This document shows, piece after piece, positions 26,101-37,789 of a stretch of DNA of 64,000 nt (the stretch's first letter is position 1; each line of letters starts with the position of its first letter). The position numbers and the translations under genes were made by a program. Source of the stretch: Chrysomallon squamiferum (Eukaryota; Mollusca; Gastropoda; Neomphalida; Peltospiridae); assembly GCA_012295275.1 (NCBI GenBank), contig CM022678.1, forward strand, positions 14,721,759 through 14,785,758, given 5' to 3'. The notes under the pieces are model-generated. The model was not told the origin of the DNA and ran no database searches. It was given only the letters and a program-made list of their open reading frames with translations.

Positions 26101-27064
26101 TAAAAAGATTTTTAGTCATTGATAAATAATAATTAAAAATACAATATTTCTGATTTATTTTATAATAGTGCTATATCTGTTGAGCTGTATTACATTTTTG
26201 CCACGCTGTGGGGAAGAGAGCAGTATACATTATTTGGAGTTCTTTTCATTGTTTACGGCATTCTTCTGAGTGTGACCGCTTGCATCTCTGTGGCCTTGAC
26301 CTACTTCCAGTTATCTGCTGAGGATTACCGATGGTGGTGGAGGTCTATATTCAGTGCAGGGTAAGATTAATTACTTGTCATCAGCTTTTATAAAAATTAA
26401 TTTTTCTTTTTTTCCAAAACAAAAAAAGAATTGAAAGAGGACATTTAAACTTCAAAATTACTAAAATCAAATGCTTTTACAGCTGATGTTGACAATCCTT
26501 TATTAAAATAATTTACTTTTAATAATATAATTATAATATGATAATCTCTTTATAAATTACTGAAATATAATTTATTTTATTTAATATTATTTATCTAATT
26601 TTTATTTGTAATTATTAAAATGAAAATTACAATATCAAAGAGAGATAAATTTGAATCTAAACATGAGAAATTATTAACAGTTAGCATTTGCTTATTAATC
26701 AGACATTTTACTGTTGTAAAAGTTATTTTTAAAAAATAAATTATATGTAATTATTTTCTGTAAATGCTCTTCTATTTATCTGAAATATCATTTAAGTATT
26801 AAAAATTTCAGTTTAAAAGCTTAGGAAATAAACCCATAAGAAATGTTTTTCTTTTATTTCAGATCAACAGGTTTGTTTGTATTCCTCTACGCTCTGTTCT
26901 ACTATTTCAAGCGATCTAACATGTCTGGCCTGCTGCAGACAGTGGAGTTCTTTGGTTACACAGTTCTTACTTGTTATGTTTTCTTCCTCATGCTGGGAAC
27001 AGTCTCGTTTTTTGCATCTCTAAGATTTGTTAGATACATTTATGTTAATTTGAAAATGGATTGA
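18316..27064 (+). CDS. TM9SF1: Transmembrane 9 superfamily member 1 (nonaspanin TM9SF1), complete
   Basis: Fifteen coding exons, all with AG acceptors, GT donors and matching phases: 18316-18393, 19739-19828, 20120-20201, 20432-20536, 20893-21011, 21360-21469, 21682-21745, 22280-22351, 22664-22811, 23437-23562, 23807-23899, 24480-24590, 24905-25067, 26169-26360, 26863-27064. They encode 584 residues, close to the usual TM9SF1 length of about 600. Residues 1-19 form a signal peptide. A luminal domain runs to about residue 216 ([20 protein letters not shown] in exon 2). It is followed by HWLSIINS at the first membrane helix, the cytosolic loop [13 protein letters not shown], and eight more helices containing [33 protein letters not shown] and [17 protein letters not shown]. 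The C-terminus is KMD, the KxD/E signal that in this family binds COPI for Golgi retention. Nonaspanins act in Golgi and endosomal membranes in sorting of membrane proteins. Choice of TM9SF1 over TM9SF2-4 rests on these near-invariant stretches. The start ATG is followed by a GCG-rich codon run after an AT-rich leader. Confidence 0.97.
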
Positions 27065-28051
27065 GATCTTGTTGTACACAGTCCAGAACTGTGAAAGGAA
27101 TTTGATAAAAGCTCCCTCTTACTAAGTGATAGACTGATATAAAATTGTACACAAATAACATCTAAATACTAACACAATGTCATTTAGATGTATTCATAGT
27201 GCAGTTAAAAAATTAAGATATCTATTCATATGATGAACTGGGATAATATCTAAATAGCAACATAAAGTTATTTAAAAGTATCCACAGAACAGTTCAACAA
27301 ATATATTTTTCATATGATGGGGTAACTTTCATTAGTCTTGCATAGGTTAAATAAAGAACAATGTTTGCAAAGAAATAATACAACAGTGTTTTGTTGTAAA
27401 AAGTTCAGTTTACTAATAGAAAACTTCCTTATCTGCTTTGTAGTTCTTACATAGATACATCAATTATAAAAAGAATAAACTTTAATTATGTAAAGAGCAA
27501 ATTTAAAACAAAGTTTAATGTAGAATTACAATTTTCTTAGTTGTATACATCAGGTTTTAAGATCTGTTTAATTTCTTTAACAAATATGTAGAATTCGTTA
27601 TGGAAGTGTTAATTTTAGTTCACATATGTTCCCTTGTTGGTGTATTACAGGCTTGAATATTTCTCTAGTTTTTATCAGTTGGACAGGTATTATAATACAT
27701 TGTTATTGCTAATGGAAGTTAGTTAATGTGGTGTTTTTTTTGGCATTATTTAGATAAGTATAAAAATAGTACTACTTGATTTTAAAATACTCTAGATTAA
27801 TGCAGATTATCATAGATACTTTTTTGTTATTTCTTTTCATGATTTTTCTTTTTTACTTTTTTTTTTACTTTTATGGAAGTTTTTTTTTTTCTTACATAAT
27901 TTGAAAAAATAGAATATGAGTAATTCTCTGCTGCTAAAAGATATTATAATGTTGAGACGTGTACAACATATATATTTCTAATAAATTTATCTATTTTAAT
28001 TTGAAATAACATGATTCTTATCAACTTGAAATATTTTATTGTATTAGTTAG

Positions 28052-28084
<33 letters not shown>

Positions 28085-28960
28085 AAATTAAGTACTTCAG
28101 ATTTTCTACTCAATTTATCATCTTTTCATAATTTGATATGGAAATGTGTAGGTTACTTTCAAGGAATATTTGTTATGGGAGATGCCAGATCTGCTTTTTA
28201 AATTTCTTTTAATTTTTTTTATAGAAGTATGTTAACATTTACTGTGGGTACATTTTAAATTTATTGTGTGGGTATGCTTGTGGATTATTGCTTAGCACTG
28301 GGTTTGTTTTCTTTTGAGTGTAAAAATTGTGTGGGAATATAACTGTGAAGTTGTTATAACAGTTCTGTGTGCCTGTGTATGTAATGTAATAACTAATTTG
28401 TTTTCAGATAAAAAAAATCTATTTGACAATACTTACAGTTTAAGGTGTTCTGATTTAAACTATTTCCTTGTTGAAAAGAGGATTTGTTTTTCAAACAAGA
28501 GTTTTTAATATTGGCCTGAAAATATAGTTTAGTAAAAAACTCATATTTGACTTTTTTTTTCTCTCATTATTATTATTATTATTATTAGGTTTTTCTGCAT
28601 TTATTCAACAGCAGAATTCATTTTCTGACAGTCATATAAAACATGAACAAAAGTTGTACAGAGTTAAAAACATATCTGACTGTAAAACTGCAGGAACTGT
28701 TTTCTGTGTTACAGATGTAAATTGTTAATATTTGTACATATGTTTGAAAGCTTATTTATGTTGTTCATTTTTAAACCTAATGTTTGTAAATTTTTTCCAG
28801 GTTTTGATGTATATAAACATATATACATATATTATATATTGGTTCACACATGCTGTTCATTCATAACAGGTCATAATAAAAAATAATCACAAAGCAATTT
28901 GTTTTTGTTGAAAACTGTTTCTATGAGGGCTTTTGATCTTTTTATTTTATTTTTTTAAAG
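27065..28960 (+). other. TM9SF1 3'UTR and spacer, with an 88-bp degenerate tandem repeat
   Basis: After the stop codon, 27155-27325 contains two diverged copies of a unit of about 88 bases (ACATCTAAATACTAACA... and ATATCTAAATAGCAACA..., both ending in a CATATGATG segment). The rest is AT-rich, with (TA)n at 28053-28081 and (ATT)n at 28567-28590. No ORF is supported. Confidence 0.5.
28875..28880 (+). promoter_or_regulatory. Probable TM9SF1 polyadenylation signal
   Basis: AATAAA followed within 40 bases by a GT-rich tract (TTTGTTTTTGTTG). It would give a 3'UTR of about 1.85 kb. Other AATAAA copies occur, so the choice is tentative. Confidence 0.45.
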
Positions 28961-29192
28961 AAATAATAAACTAAACAAAATTTCTACTTTCATAAGTTTT
29001 TTTTTTTTTTTTTTTTTTGGTTACGTCATTAACATGGAGTTTAATTCCATATTTGTCTAACAGTAACAAAACTCTTTAAAGTATGTTATGTATTTAAGGA
29101 GAACAATTAAATGTAATTTTTTTTCAAAATAATGATTTAAGAGAAGACGTGCTACCACAACAGGCCACTCTTACTTGCTAGAAAAAGTAACT

Positions 29193-29198
29193 TTTATT
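29193..29198 (-). promoter_or_regulatory. Probable HACD polyadenylation signal
   Basis: TTTATT on the plus strand (AATAAA in gene sense), 855 bases past the stop codon and about 310 bases from the opposing TM9SF1 signal. It is one of several AT-rich candidates. Confidence 0.35.
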
Positions 29199-29805
29199 AG
29201 CATTTCCCATAATCAGTAACAAAATCCTTGTGATCTCACTGTCTTGAACTGGATTACAAGCCATTTAAAAACTCAACAACCATGTAATAACTGCAGGTGA
29301 TGAAAGTAATGACAAAATAACGTTGAGTTGAAAAAGAAGTTTGTTTTTCGATAGATGGTATTTAAGCAAGTAATTTCATTTCTCATGTGACTGAAATATA
29401 CATGTATACATATTCTGAAAGATGATCAAAATGGCACATACAAGTAAATATGTACAAATATCAAAATACGTCTTTGAAATTCATTTAAAAAAACTATAAA
29501 CTTTTGTTGCAACATTATATTTCTCGAATGCTTCAACTAATGAATTGGCATTTATTCCTCTTAAAGCATTCATATTTAGAACAGAAATGCCATAAAGCTT
29601 AAATTTACATTTTTATTACTTATGGAATGTAACAACAGTTATTAGTGCACCTCTACATGCATTCACTAATCATATTTTATTATTCAGCGAAACATGATCT
29701 CTGTAGATTTTTATTTCAACACCTTTTTTTCCCCACACAATACACTGAAAAACTAGTAAACAGAAATATCAAAAGAGTTATTCTTATCACTACACAGAAT
29801 ACTTG

Positions 29806-29808
<3 letters not shown>

Positions 29809-29837
<29 letters not shown>

Positions 29838-29850
29838 TATTATTATTATT
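29809..29850. repeat. (AAT)n-(ATT)n self-complementary repeat
   Basis: About nine AAT units are followed directly by about five ATT units, so the run can pair with itself as a hairpin. It lies in the region downstream of the HACD stop codon, within its 3'UTR. Confidence 0.9.
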
Positions 29851-30052
29851 TAAGAGACCCTTTCAATCAAAACTTATAAAACAGTCTATGAAATAACAAA
29901 ACAAATACATTTATATTTTTTTCAAAATATGAATTAACGCTAATCAACACAGTCATAAAACAATTACCAAATAACTGAAGAAATAGAATTTTTTACATAT
30001 ATAAAATTAGAAAATTATGATAATTTAGATGCTAACAATATGAATAATAATA

Positions 30053-31936
30053 TTAAAGCTTTTTTTGGTGAGCAACCCCTAAAATTTTCTTTCTTTGTGT
30101 CATCATATGAAGATACAACTGTGGAAAAACTGCAAAAAAAAAAAAAGTTATTTTTTAATGTACAATAAAAATATTTATAAACAAATAAATTAACAAACAA
30201 ATTCGGATATATAGCAAATTATTATGAAAAAAAAAAAAAGAGTTCAAAAAAGGAAAGCTAAAACTAAAGCAGACAAATTTTGTAGACTAATTTTATAAAA
30301 TTTTATCACTTCATAATAATTATGGGACAGAAATACAATAGTGTATTAAAAAGATTAATTATGAGGAAACACTTACATGGAATATACATGAGCATGACAA
30401 ACCACAGATAGTAATAGAAGTTAAATGATATGTTCAGTGCATTGGGAAGTTCAATACTGTACAGCCTGGTTGTCTTCACATAGGAAAGAGATTCCCAGAT
30501 GACAAGTAGCTCTCCCTAAATAAAGACAAAAAAATTATTTTGTTTTAACTTGGAAAAAACAAAATATCATTAATATAATGTATGTAATTAAAGCAAAAGG
30601 TAGAAATTAATATAATAATATTAACTACTTAACAAATTTTAATAAAAGATTAACTATTTTGAGTATGTTCAGGTATATATAGAAATATAGAACCTATGAA
30701 AAAGACCCCTATCAAAAAACAATTTCTTCTTTTTTTATTAAATAGGTTTTGAAATTTTTTACAAGATAAGAAATTAAATATATATATGTATGTATATATA
30801 TATATGAAATGTTTTACTTTTTTCTCCTTATTTTGTGTGTGTGTCAGAGTCTGTGTGTGTGTGTATGTGTGTGTGTTTTTATTTAAAAAAGAGTTTAATA
30901 CTCACTGTGACCCCAAGAGGATACAGCACAATGAATAAAGTGTATCTGAAATATAATTTGTTTAAAAAATATGTTTACAACAATTACATTCATACACAGT
31001 TTTACTGACACACGCCAATATAATTTCTTTATTATAAAAAGTTCTAACTGAGAAATGTATATTTAACAACCTAGCCTACTGAATGCATCTAGATTTTATT
31101 ATCTTAAAGTTTTTTAATACAGATCATGATTAAACAAGACTTCACCAAATCAATCATATCAATCTTTCACATGTCTCTCACCTTACACACAATAAATCCA
31201 TATTGATTATCAATACACTCACAGGCAAAAAATATTTTGCAATTTTACTTGAATAACGGAGACTGGCAGACAAAAACAATAAATGCAAAATTGACACAGA
31301 TTCTTTGTAATAGGTTTGTTGAAAGCATAGTCACACAAATACTGTTGCTTGACATATAACTTACCTAAGCCAGATTAAAGTATGTGGCACCTGACCAAGC
31401 AAGGAGAAAAAGTAAAACATGTATCGGATAATTTCTGTCACAGTCCAAGCAAACAACAACATGCAAATGCCATAACTGACTTGAACCTGAAAAATAAAGT
31501 TATTTTTTCTGTATAAAAACTAAAAATAAAACACAAAACAATTAAAATATTTTTACTTGAACTACTCATTTTTCAGGCTGTATAAATTTTTACCTGTATA
31601 AATTGTTCATATTTGTACATGTATTTGAAAGATTATTTATGGCCTTATTCTAAACTGCAAATTGTTCAACATCACCAAAAAATATAAACTATGTTAACAA
31701 CTATAATTTTATGTTAGAAACCTGTAAATATTTATACTTTTTAGCTAAAACACATCTTTTTCTTTCACGAAGAAGAAATGTTTCCTCTAATAATGGGTAA
31801 AATATTTTTAATCTACAATAAATTATATGGCATCAAATATTAAAAATGTATCTGTGATTCAATCAAATTGTTTTAAATTCATTTAAACCCTTACTATTAA
31901 TCTTATTTTTGGCATTGTTATAGTATATATGTGTAT

Positions 31937-31983
<47 letters not shown>

Positions 31984-33779
31984 GCAGACAGAACCAAACA
32001 TTAAGTGAATTAAGCGTTGACTCACTCTGCTCACACTGTGGATAACTGCCCACAGAACAAAAACTCGTGAGTAGACTTGTACAGCTGTAAGAATCACATT
32101 GGATCTGACAAATCCAACAGCACAATGTACAATCTGAAATAGTAAAACAGTTCATAATAAAAAAATGAGTGTACACAGAACCCTGAAACTTAAAATGATA
32201 AAAATAATTCCTGTAATATAAAATGTGATAATAATAAAGGAGGTCTTTAATATATATAAACATACAGAGTGCAGCTGAAGTAATGCCCTTTTTATATTTA
32301 TCTATTTTCATTTAACAAAATGCAGTATACTATATTTTCTTTCTTTGTGTCATCATATGAAGATACAACTGTGGAAACACTGCAACAAAATTAAAAAATA
32401 TATCTATATATATACATATTGTAAAAAAAAGAGAAAAAATGTATGTATTTTTTATGAAATGCATACAAAATTATGAATATAAAACAGAAAATGTAGTAGT
32501 TACATTGCAAAAAGTTATAAAAACAGAAATAATGAAAGGTATTATACAAATTATGGTATTTTATATTTTATCTAAGCATTTATTTAACTTTAAAAACTTT
32601 TTCAATGCAATCAAACATACTTCTAAAACTGCTGCTGTCTGGAAAATCTTTAACAGAACATTTACTTCATTGTACAGATTTTGGTAGCCTCTGGTGAAAA
32701 AATTACTGAAACCAATAATCAGCAAAATTGTCCATCTGAAAGAAGTAATAAATAAATAAATAATAATAACAACATAAAATGAAAAATAGTTAGAACCGAT
32801 AATTAATATATTTTGCCATAATTCTATTCATACTTTATAATCTTGATATTTAGTAAAAATAACACTAACAACAATAAAATGAAAAATACTATAAAAACTT
32901 TAAATTGATGAATTTTGTCATAAACCTATTCATACTTCATAACTGATAACTGTTTATGTGCTTAGTTGGAAAAAAAAAATAATAATGTCATGAAATGAAA
33001 TGGTAAATTATTTCAAAAAAAATAATAATAATAATTATGAAAAACAAGAAAAAAAAAAAAAAATTAACTATTTATTAAGATGTATATCCATAATGACTGA
33101 AGTCAAGTGAAAACTAAAAATAGTGATTCTATTTTGTTTCCTCCTTTGAACGTTTCTCTGAATGTAATCAGCAAAAAGCAATCAAAAGGTTTATCAGATA
33201 ACAAGCAATTATGTGATTCATGTTATCATTCTGTCATATGACATGCAATTTCTAAGCACAAACCTGAACATATCAAAAATGCTATATAATAAATACTTTA
33301 ACCAAATAAGTTTCATATAAATAAATTCCATCGTGATGCAGTATTAACGCCATGGGAACATGTTAATAAATTCAATTTGAATGCGGAACCGCTAGAATTG
33401 CAATAATGTCGTTTCATTGTAGTTCGGCAAACATTAACAGTGGTACACATCTGATAATTATGACCACTTTAATCATAAATGGTTGAAATAGTTATAATTT
33501 TTTTTTTTTTATATATATTTCTAAACACAGATAGTAACTAAGCTACACGGTACAGTTAGTAGTTACAAAGTTTGTCTGACACTGTCACGCCCGTGACAGA
33601 ACGGAGTAAGTGATCCTTTCCCCGACAATAAGGTGAATGAAAATGTTTATAATAAGTGCAGGTAAAAATAAAAGTGCTTTTTATTAGCAAAAATACCCTA
33701 GCATCTGTGAAACATTATACGCCACAAGGTAGGCTTTAATAAAAGCATTTTCTCCTTTCCCTGATTTCTTCGTCTCCAT
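30053..33779 (-). CDS. HACD2: Very-long-chain (3R)-3-hydroxyacyl-CoA dehydratase, HACD1/2 type, complete
   Basis: Seven exons read leftward: 33779-33697, 32735-32621, 32133-32026, 31486-31365, 30945-30906, 30515-30377, 30129-30053. All have consensus splice sites and compatible phases, giving 227 residues (human HACD2 is about 254). The enzyme removes water from 3-hydroxyacyl-CoA, the third step of very-long-chain fatty acid elongation in the ER membrane. Recognisable family stretches are KAYLVAYNVSQMLG (exon 1), IFQTAAVLE (exon 2), IVHCAVGFVRSNVILTAVQV (exon 3), WTVTEIIRYMFYFFSLLG (exon 4) and RYTLFIVLYPLGVTGELL across exons 5-6. The Tyr and Glu of YPLGVTGE, about residues 151 and 158, match the catalytic pair known from yeast Phs1. 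The end, FPQLYLHMMTQRKKIL, is the conserved C-terminal helix with a basic ER-type tail. There is no N-terminal CS domain, so it is not HACD3. HACD1 versus HACD2 cannot be separated; the symbol is a best guess. A copy of part of the last exon lies in intron 2. Confidence 0.95.
31939..31982. repeat. (CA)n microsatellite in HACD intron 3
   Basis: A run of about 44 bases of alternating CA, 44 bases from the donor of HACD exon 3. A similar (CA)n run lies at 34203-34242 upstream of the gene. Confidence 0.95.
32334..32385 (-). pseudogene. Duplicated fragment of the HACD terminal exon in HACD intron 2
   Basis: These 52 bases are identical to 30084-30135, the acceptor and first two-thirds of the last HACD exon, except for one base (c at 32378 against a at 30128). 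The copy lies in the intron between exons 2 and 3, about 2.25 kb upstream in gene direction and in the same orientation. It keeps the CAG acceptor, but the pyrimidine tract and the rest of the exon are not copied. The copied reading frame runs into a TAG soon after the duplicated part. It is most simply a recent intragenic duplication without function. Use as a truncating alternative terminal exon is possible but unlikely, because it would remove the catalytic exons. Confidence 0.8.
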
Positions 33780-34199
33780 ACCCAATGTAAATTGACGACA
33801 GAAGAAACCTTGAACTTTATGGTCTCATTTTGTTATTTGTAAATTCCACCAAATTTGTATAAACAGAGAAAAAGAGTCATGATAGTTCGACACAACAGTT
33901 TAAAAAATATTAATGTTAAATATGGATATATATATATATAAACATCATTGACGTTTGAGGTTTATTTCTCCTTGTTTAGACGTTAAGTGCTTGGGAAATT
34001 CCTCCAAAAACACGTGGGAAATTAAAATATAGTAAACATTGTCACTGGTGCTTTCTTAAGGAACCCAGGACAGTAATATAATTACTATACTTTTATCAGG
34101 ATATATTGTTATTGTATATCAAAAGTGGGCAGAGGAAATAAAAATGTAATCGAAATCGAACTTTTGTAGAGTTTGTGTGAGGGTGCTGTACGCACCCGG

Positions 34200-34246
<47 letters not shown>

Positions 34247-34654
34247 AAGAAATAAATAATAAAATCAAGGAAAATCAATTTCTTGCATGTAATTTATACC
34301 GTTTTTCTTATAATTAATTAAAATGCATGCATACGTGTGTATTTATATGTGTATGTATGTGTGTTTGTTGGTTTTTCTTGTTACCTTTCTTTGTTATTTA
34401 TTTTTATTAAAATTTACTTTTGTTTATATTATTGTTATGTTTGTTGTTTTCATTCTGGATATTATTTAGTAATTAGAAATATATATATAAATTCTATTAT
34501 AAGGAAATATTATTATTTTGTTTAATATGCAAAATAAGATTGTTAGCGCCGTCACAGTTATCTGAGTTACAAATAACAGTGTCTATGAATTCCACCAACG
34601 TGATGTATTTATATTCATACGTAAATGAAGTTTCCAGTGACTGGCTACGATAGA

Positions 34655-34749
<95 letters not shown>

Positions 34750-35862
34750 CAGCAGAAGCAGCAGTAGTAATTTAACTAAACACACTAATAAATTATCCAT
34801 AAAAAAACCCACTTACTTCAGTTTCACATATCTTATTTAGTTATACTTTAAAACAATACTCTGAAATTATTACTATTAGTGTCAATATTTTATATTTTCT
34901 AAATATAAATTACAATGGTAGCTACGGCGGCAGAAAACAAAACACTTTGCAGACAATATGATAATAGTTTCTAAGTTTTAAATTTATATTATTTATTTAT
35001 TTTTTTTTTTATTTTGATTTTAGTAAAATCAATCCGGATAATGTGACTTGTTAATAAGGCCGCCGTATATGCAGTTCGGAGAGAGAGATTTTGTTTATTT
35101 ATTTATTTCTTCTTCGTCTTCTTTCCCGCTGTCTTTTCTTTCCTAAATACAATTTTCTTCTAATTTTTCTTTTTTCTTTTTTTAATTTTAATTTTAATTT
35201 TTTTTATTATTATTATATATTTTATTCATTGGGGTTAATTCAAACAGCACAAATTGTAGCAGCCACGGGATCGCTTGCTTCCTCCACAGCTAGTTTTGCA
35301 GACCAAAACTGAAAAGTAATCATTGTTTATCTGGCTGACCAGTCGCAGGTTCGTTGCAGTGGATCAACCTTTTAGCCACTGCCCCGACACAACTTCCAGT
35401 TGTTATTTCGAGATATAGCAAAATGATATTGGAATGAGTTGTGAACCAGAGCTGCATGGTTGCAGTAAGAAATCTCAAAATTAGTTGCGAAAAAAGATAT
35501 CATATCGGAATTTCCATCACAGAATGACTCATCCCGCCATTTAGACGGATTTGACCGAATCAAAGAGCTGGTATTTAAAGTGGATGTCTGCTGAATCGTG
35601 CGCCTGCGAGGCTTTAAAGGTCTTTCCAGTGAGAGGGGAAAATTAAAGTCGCTGTGGCGGACACGGAGTCACTTAATAAAGAGTATCTTTGCTGAAGTTT
35701 AAACTATTTAGAGGGTAAGTCGTCAGAATTTTCAGTGACCTAACGGGACTCTCTCTGGATAGGTTACCTGTTTTAAAGAGCCATTATACATGATCAAAAA
35801 GTAATAATCAAAGGATAGCGTTCTTTTATAAACAGTTGTGAAAGTATTTTGTTTTCTTAATA
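33780..35862. other. HACD upstream region and spacer
   Basis: This covers the HACD promoter side. It contains (CA)n at 34203-34242, the AAT/AGT compound repeat, AT-rich spacer, and at 35230-35760 a complex CpG-containing stretch ending in a possible donor (GAGGGTAAGTCG at 35711). The last could be a non-coding first exon on the plus strand, but no downstream coding exon was found. Confidence 0.4.
34658..34772. repeat. Compound (AAT)n-(AGT)n-(AGC) microsatellite
   Basis: About 14 AAT units (34658-34700) turn sharply into about 16 AGT units (34700-34749) and then a few AGC/AGA units to about 34772. One frame would read poly-Asn then poly-Ser, but there is no gene context on the plus strand, so it is treated as simple sequence. 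Confidence 0.95.
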
Positions 35863-36440
35863 CAGTGGTACTTTGACTTAAGAGTTTAATTCGTTCCGTG
35901 ACCGAATCAAATATATCAAATCAAATTTCCCCAACTGAAATTAACTGAAATACCTATAATCCGTTCCAGACCTCCAAATACCACCACATTTTTAATTTTT
36001 TTAATTTTTTTTTTGTTACGTGTTTTTCAGAAAGAAAAATATATTTATAAATGACAAATATTATTAAAAAAATAATAATAAAAGGGAATGTAAAGAAATA
36101 AATTAGATTTGTAAAGTGTATTTACCTTGGAGATCAGACAAATTATTTTAACTCCTTTGGCTGGAGTTACAGCCTTTATCGACTCCTTTAACTTCAGTAT
36201 GGTGCATATCGTAGAAGTACTACACTCGTACTGCCTAACCAAGTCGACTACATGCACACCGTGATTATGTTTTCTATGAATCCAAGCTTTAATTCAGTGG
36301 ACATCTTCTCAGCGCTGTCCTTTGCACACATTTTCTTAGGATCCATGGAAATTTTGCATAATACTGCAAAAACTCGAGCACCACACAACAGAGCTTTAAC
36401 GTCTCACGGTGTCAACGTCTTTACTTTAATGTCAGCTGAT
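35863..36440 (-). pseudogene. Tigger/pogo (Tigger1-like) transposon relic
   Basis: A terminal inverted repeat typical of Tigger starts at 35863 (CAGTGGTACTTTGACTTA), preceded by a TA dinucleotide as expected for a TA target site, and followed by the family's TTCGTTCCGTGACCGAATC region. On the minus strand, from about 36346 down to 36125, translated pieces match the N-terminus of Tigger1-like transposases: an MDPKK start, then after a frameshift VVDLVRQYECSTSTICTILK, the CENP-B type helix-turn-helix, and KESIKAVTPAKGVK. The catalytic DDE region is absent and the far end of the element is not found; a Tc1 relic abuts it. The element is non-functional. Confidence 0.85.
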
Positions 36441-36469
36441 GAAACGGAGGGGTACATCTACCCAAATGG

Positions 36470-36905
36470 TGAGAGAGGCTCACTAATGTGTGTGTACACC
36501 AGCAGCATTGATGACAGCAGTACATTGTCGTCTCATGCTTCTAATTAGAGCATTGATCTCAGGAACAGTAATTGCGTTCCATTCCCGGTTCAGAGCAATT
36601 TGTAGGTCATAGACATTAACGTTGAGCAGCCATGTTTCCGTGACATTGCCACCGCCATATCAAGCTGAACGACGTTATCTACATCATATCGTTAGTCCCG
36701 TCGCTTGCATACATAATGCCAACAATCCACAAACTGAACACAAAATGTAAATAATGTCTGATCCCATTTTCTTTGTCGCCAGTGTTGGTGTATTTTGGCC
36801 CAACTCAGACGTTCCTGATCGTGACGCGCTGTCTGGGGAACAGCTACAACAGCGCGACGTGTTTGTAATCCAGTAGCATGGAGACAGTTACAAATTACCA
36901 AGTTT
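36470..36905 (-). pseudogene. Tc1-family transposase relic, internally deleted
   Basis: The minus strand from about 36870 to 36770 reads ATGLQTRRAVVAVPQTARHD followed by QERLSWAKIHQHWRQRKWDQ, the conserved block just before the second catalytic Asp of Tc1 transposases. From about 36605 to 36470 a different frame reads EWNAITVPEINALIRSMRRQ and then CTAVINAAGVHTH followed by a stop, the conserved C-terminus of the family. The core carrying the catalytic residues between the two is missing, and frame changes separate the remains. It lies next to the Tigger relic in the same orientation. Confidence 0.8.
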
Positions 36906-36995
36906 TATCACTTTATTTTAATTTATTTGGAAGCCACTGTGTTTACAAAAACTTGGTAAATGTTTTTGGTTAAGTATATATGTATATGAGTACGT

Positions 36996-37003
<8 letters not shown>

Positions 37004-37063
<60 letters not shown>
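37004..37063. repeat. (GT)n-(AT)n microsatellite
   Basis: A GT run to about 37042 passes directly into an AT run to about 37063, between the Tc1 relic and the palindrome. Confidence 0.95.
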
Positions 37064-37384
37064 TGTGTGTGTGGGTGGTTGTGTAAATTATAGAACTATT
37101 ACTTTATTAATTATCTTGGAAAGATTCTTGCTACAAAACAAACAAACAAAAAGAAAACAACAAACAGATTAAAAAAATTCACTGATCTTCATGGAGACAT
37201 ATTCACTTACTACTGAAATTCTTGTCATTAACTTAATAGATAACGAACTCCACATGCTTAACCCTACCTTGATGGAGACTAAAAAAACAACAACATAATA
37301 ATAATTAATAAAAATATGTTGCTTAAATCAACTAAATTGGATGACTGTTTAGTTTAAATTCTATTAAATTCTATGGTTATTTTA

Positions 37385-37515
37385 TTTTTGGTTTTTAGAA
37401 ATATTTTAGTTCCCAATTTCATGAACCTCTCCGACTCAAACCAATATAGATATATCTATATTGGTTTGAGTCGGAGAGGTCCATGAAATTGGGAACTAAA
37501 ATATTTCTAAAAACC

Positions 37516-37520
<5 letters not shown>
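37385..37520. repeat. 136-bp nearly perfect palindrome with no spacer
   Basis: Bases 37385-37452 are the reverse complement of 37453-37520 over 68 positions with a single mismatch (37424 against 37481). The centre is TAGATATATCTA. The arms are not simple sequence: they contain CCGACTCAAACC and its complement GGTTTGAGTCGG. A run of A and (AT)n follows immediately. It could be a fold-back element, a recent inverted duplication or a fold-back sequencing or assembly artefact. Confidence 0.95.
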
Positions 37521-37548
<28 letters not shown>

Positions 37549-37789
37549 TCACTCAGACTGCTGGGGTTCATCATAGACATGTATTTCTACAGGTTTATTC
37601 CCGATTCTGGCATTCCCGAATCTGGCAGTGAGATTATAACACATCTTAATTGGACACGCCAGTTGTTCCATTTCTGGCATTTTATTGCTCACCCTTACTA
37701 ATCGGTGTTTCGTCACCTTAACTGATGGCCTATCACCTTAATTGATGTACTTTTGTTAAACTGTATTTTGTCCACAATTTGTAGGACAA

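Noticed and set aside
34625-34840. ORF with poly-Asn and poly-Ser
   Set aside because: It is produced by the AAT/AGT microsatellite, with no splice context or conserved flanks.
35600-35713. Possible plus-strand 5' exon ending at GAGGGTAAGT
   Set aside because: No downstream coding exon on the plus strand was found, so the donor match may be chance.
36252-36548. 98-codon plus-strand ORF
   Set aside because: Antisense of the Tigger/Tc1 relics; no domain.
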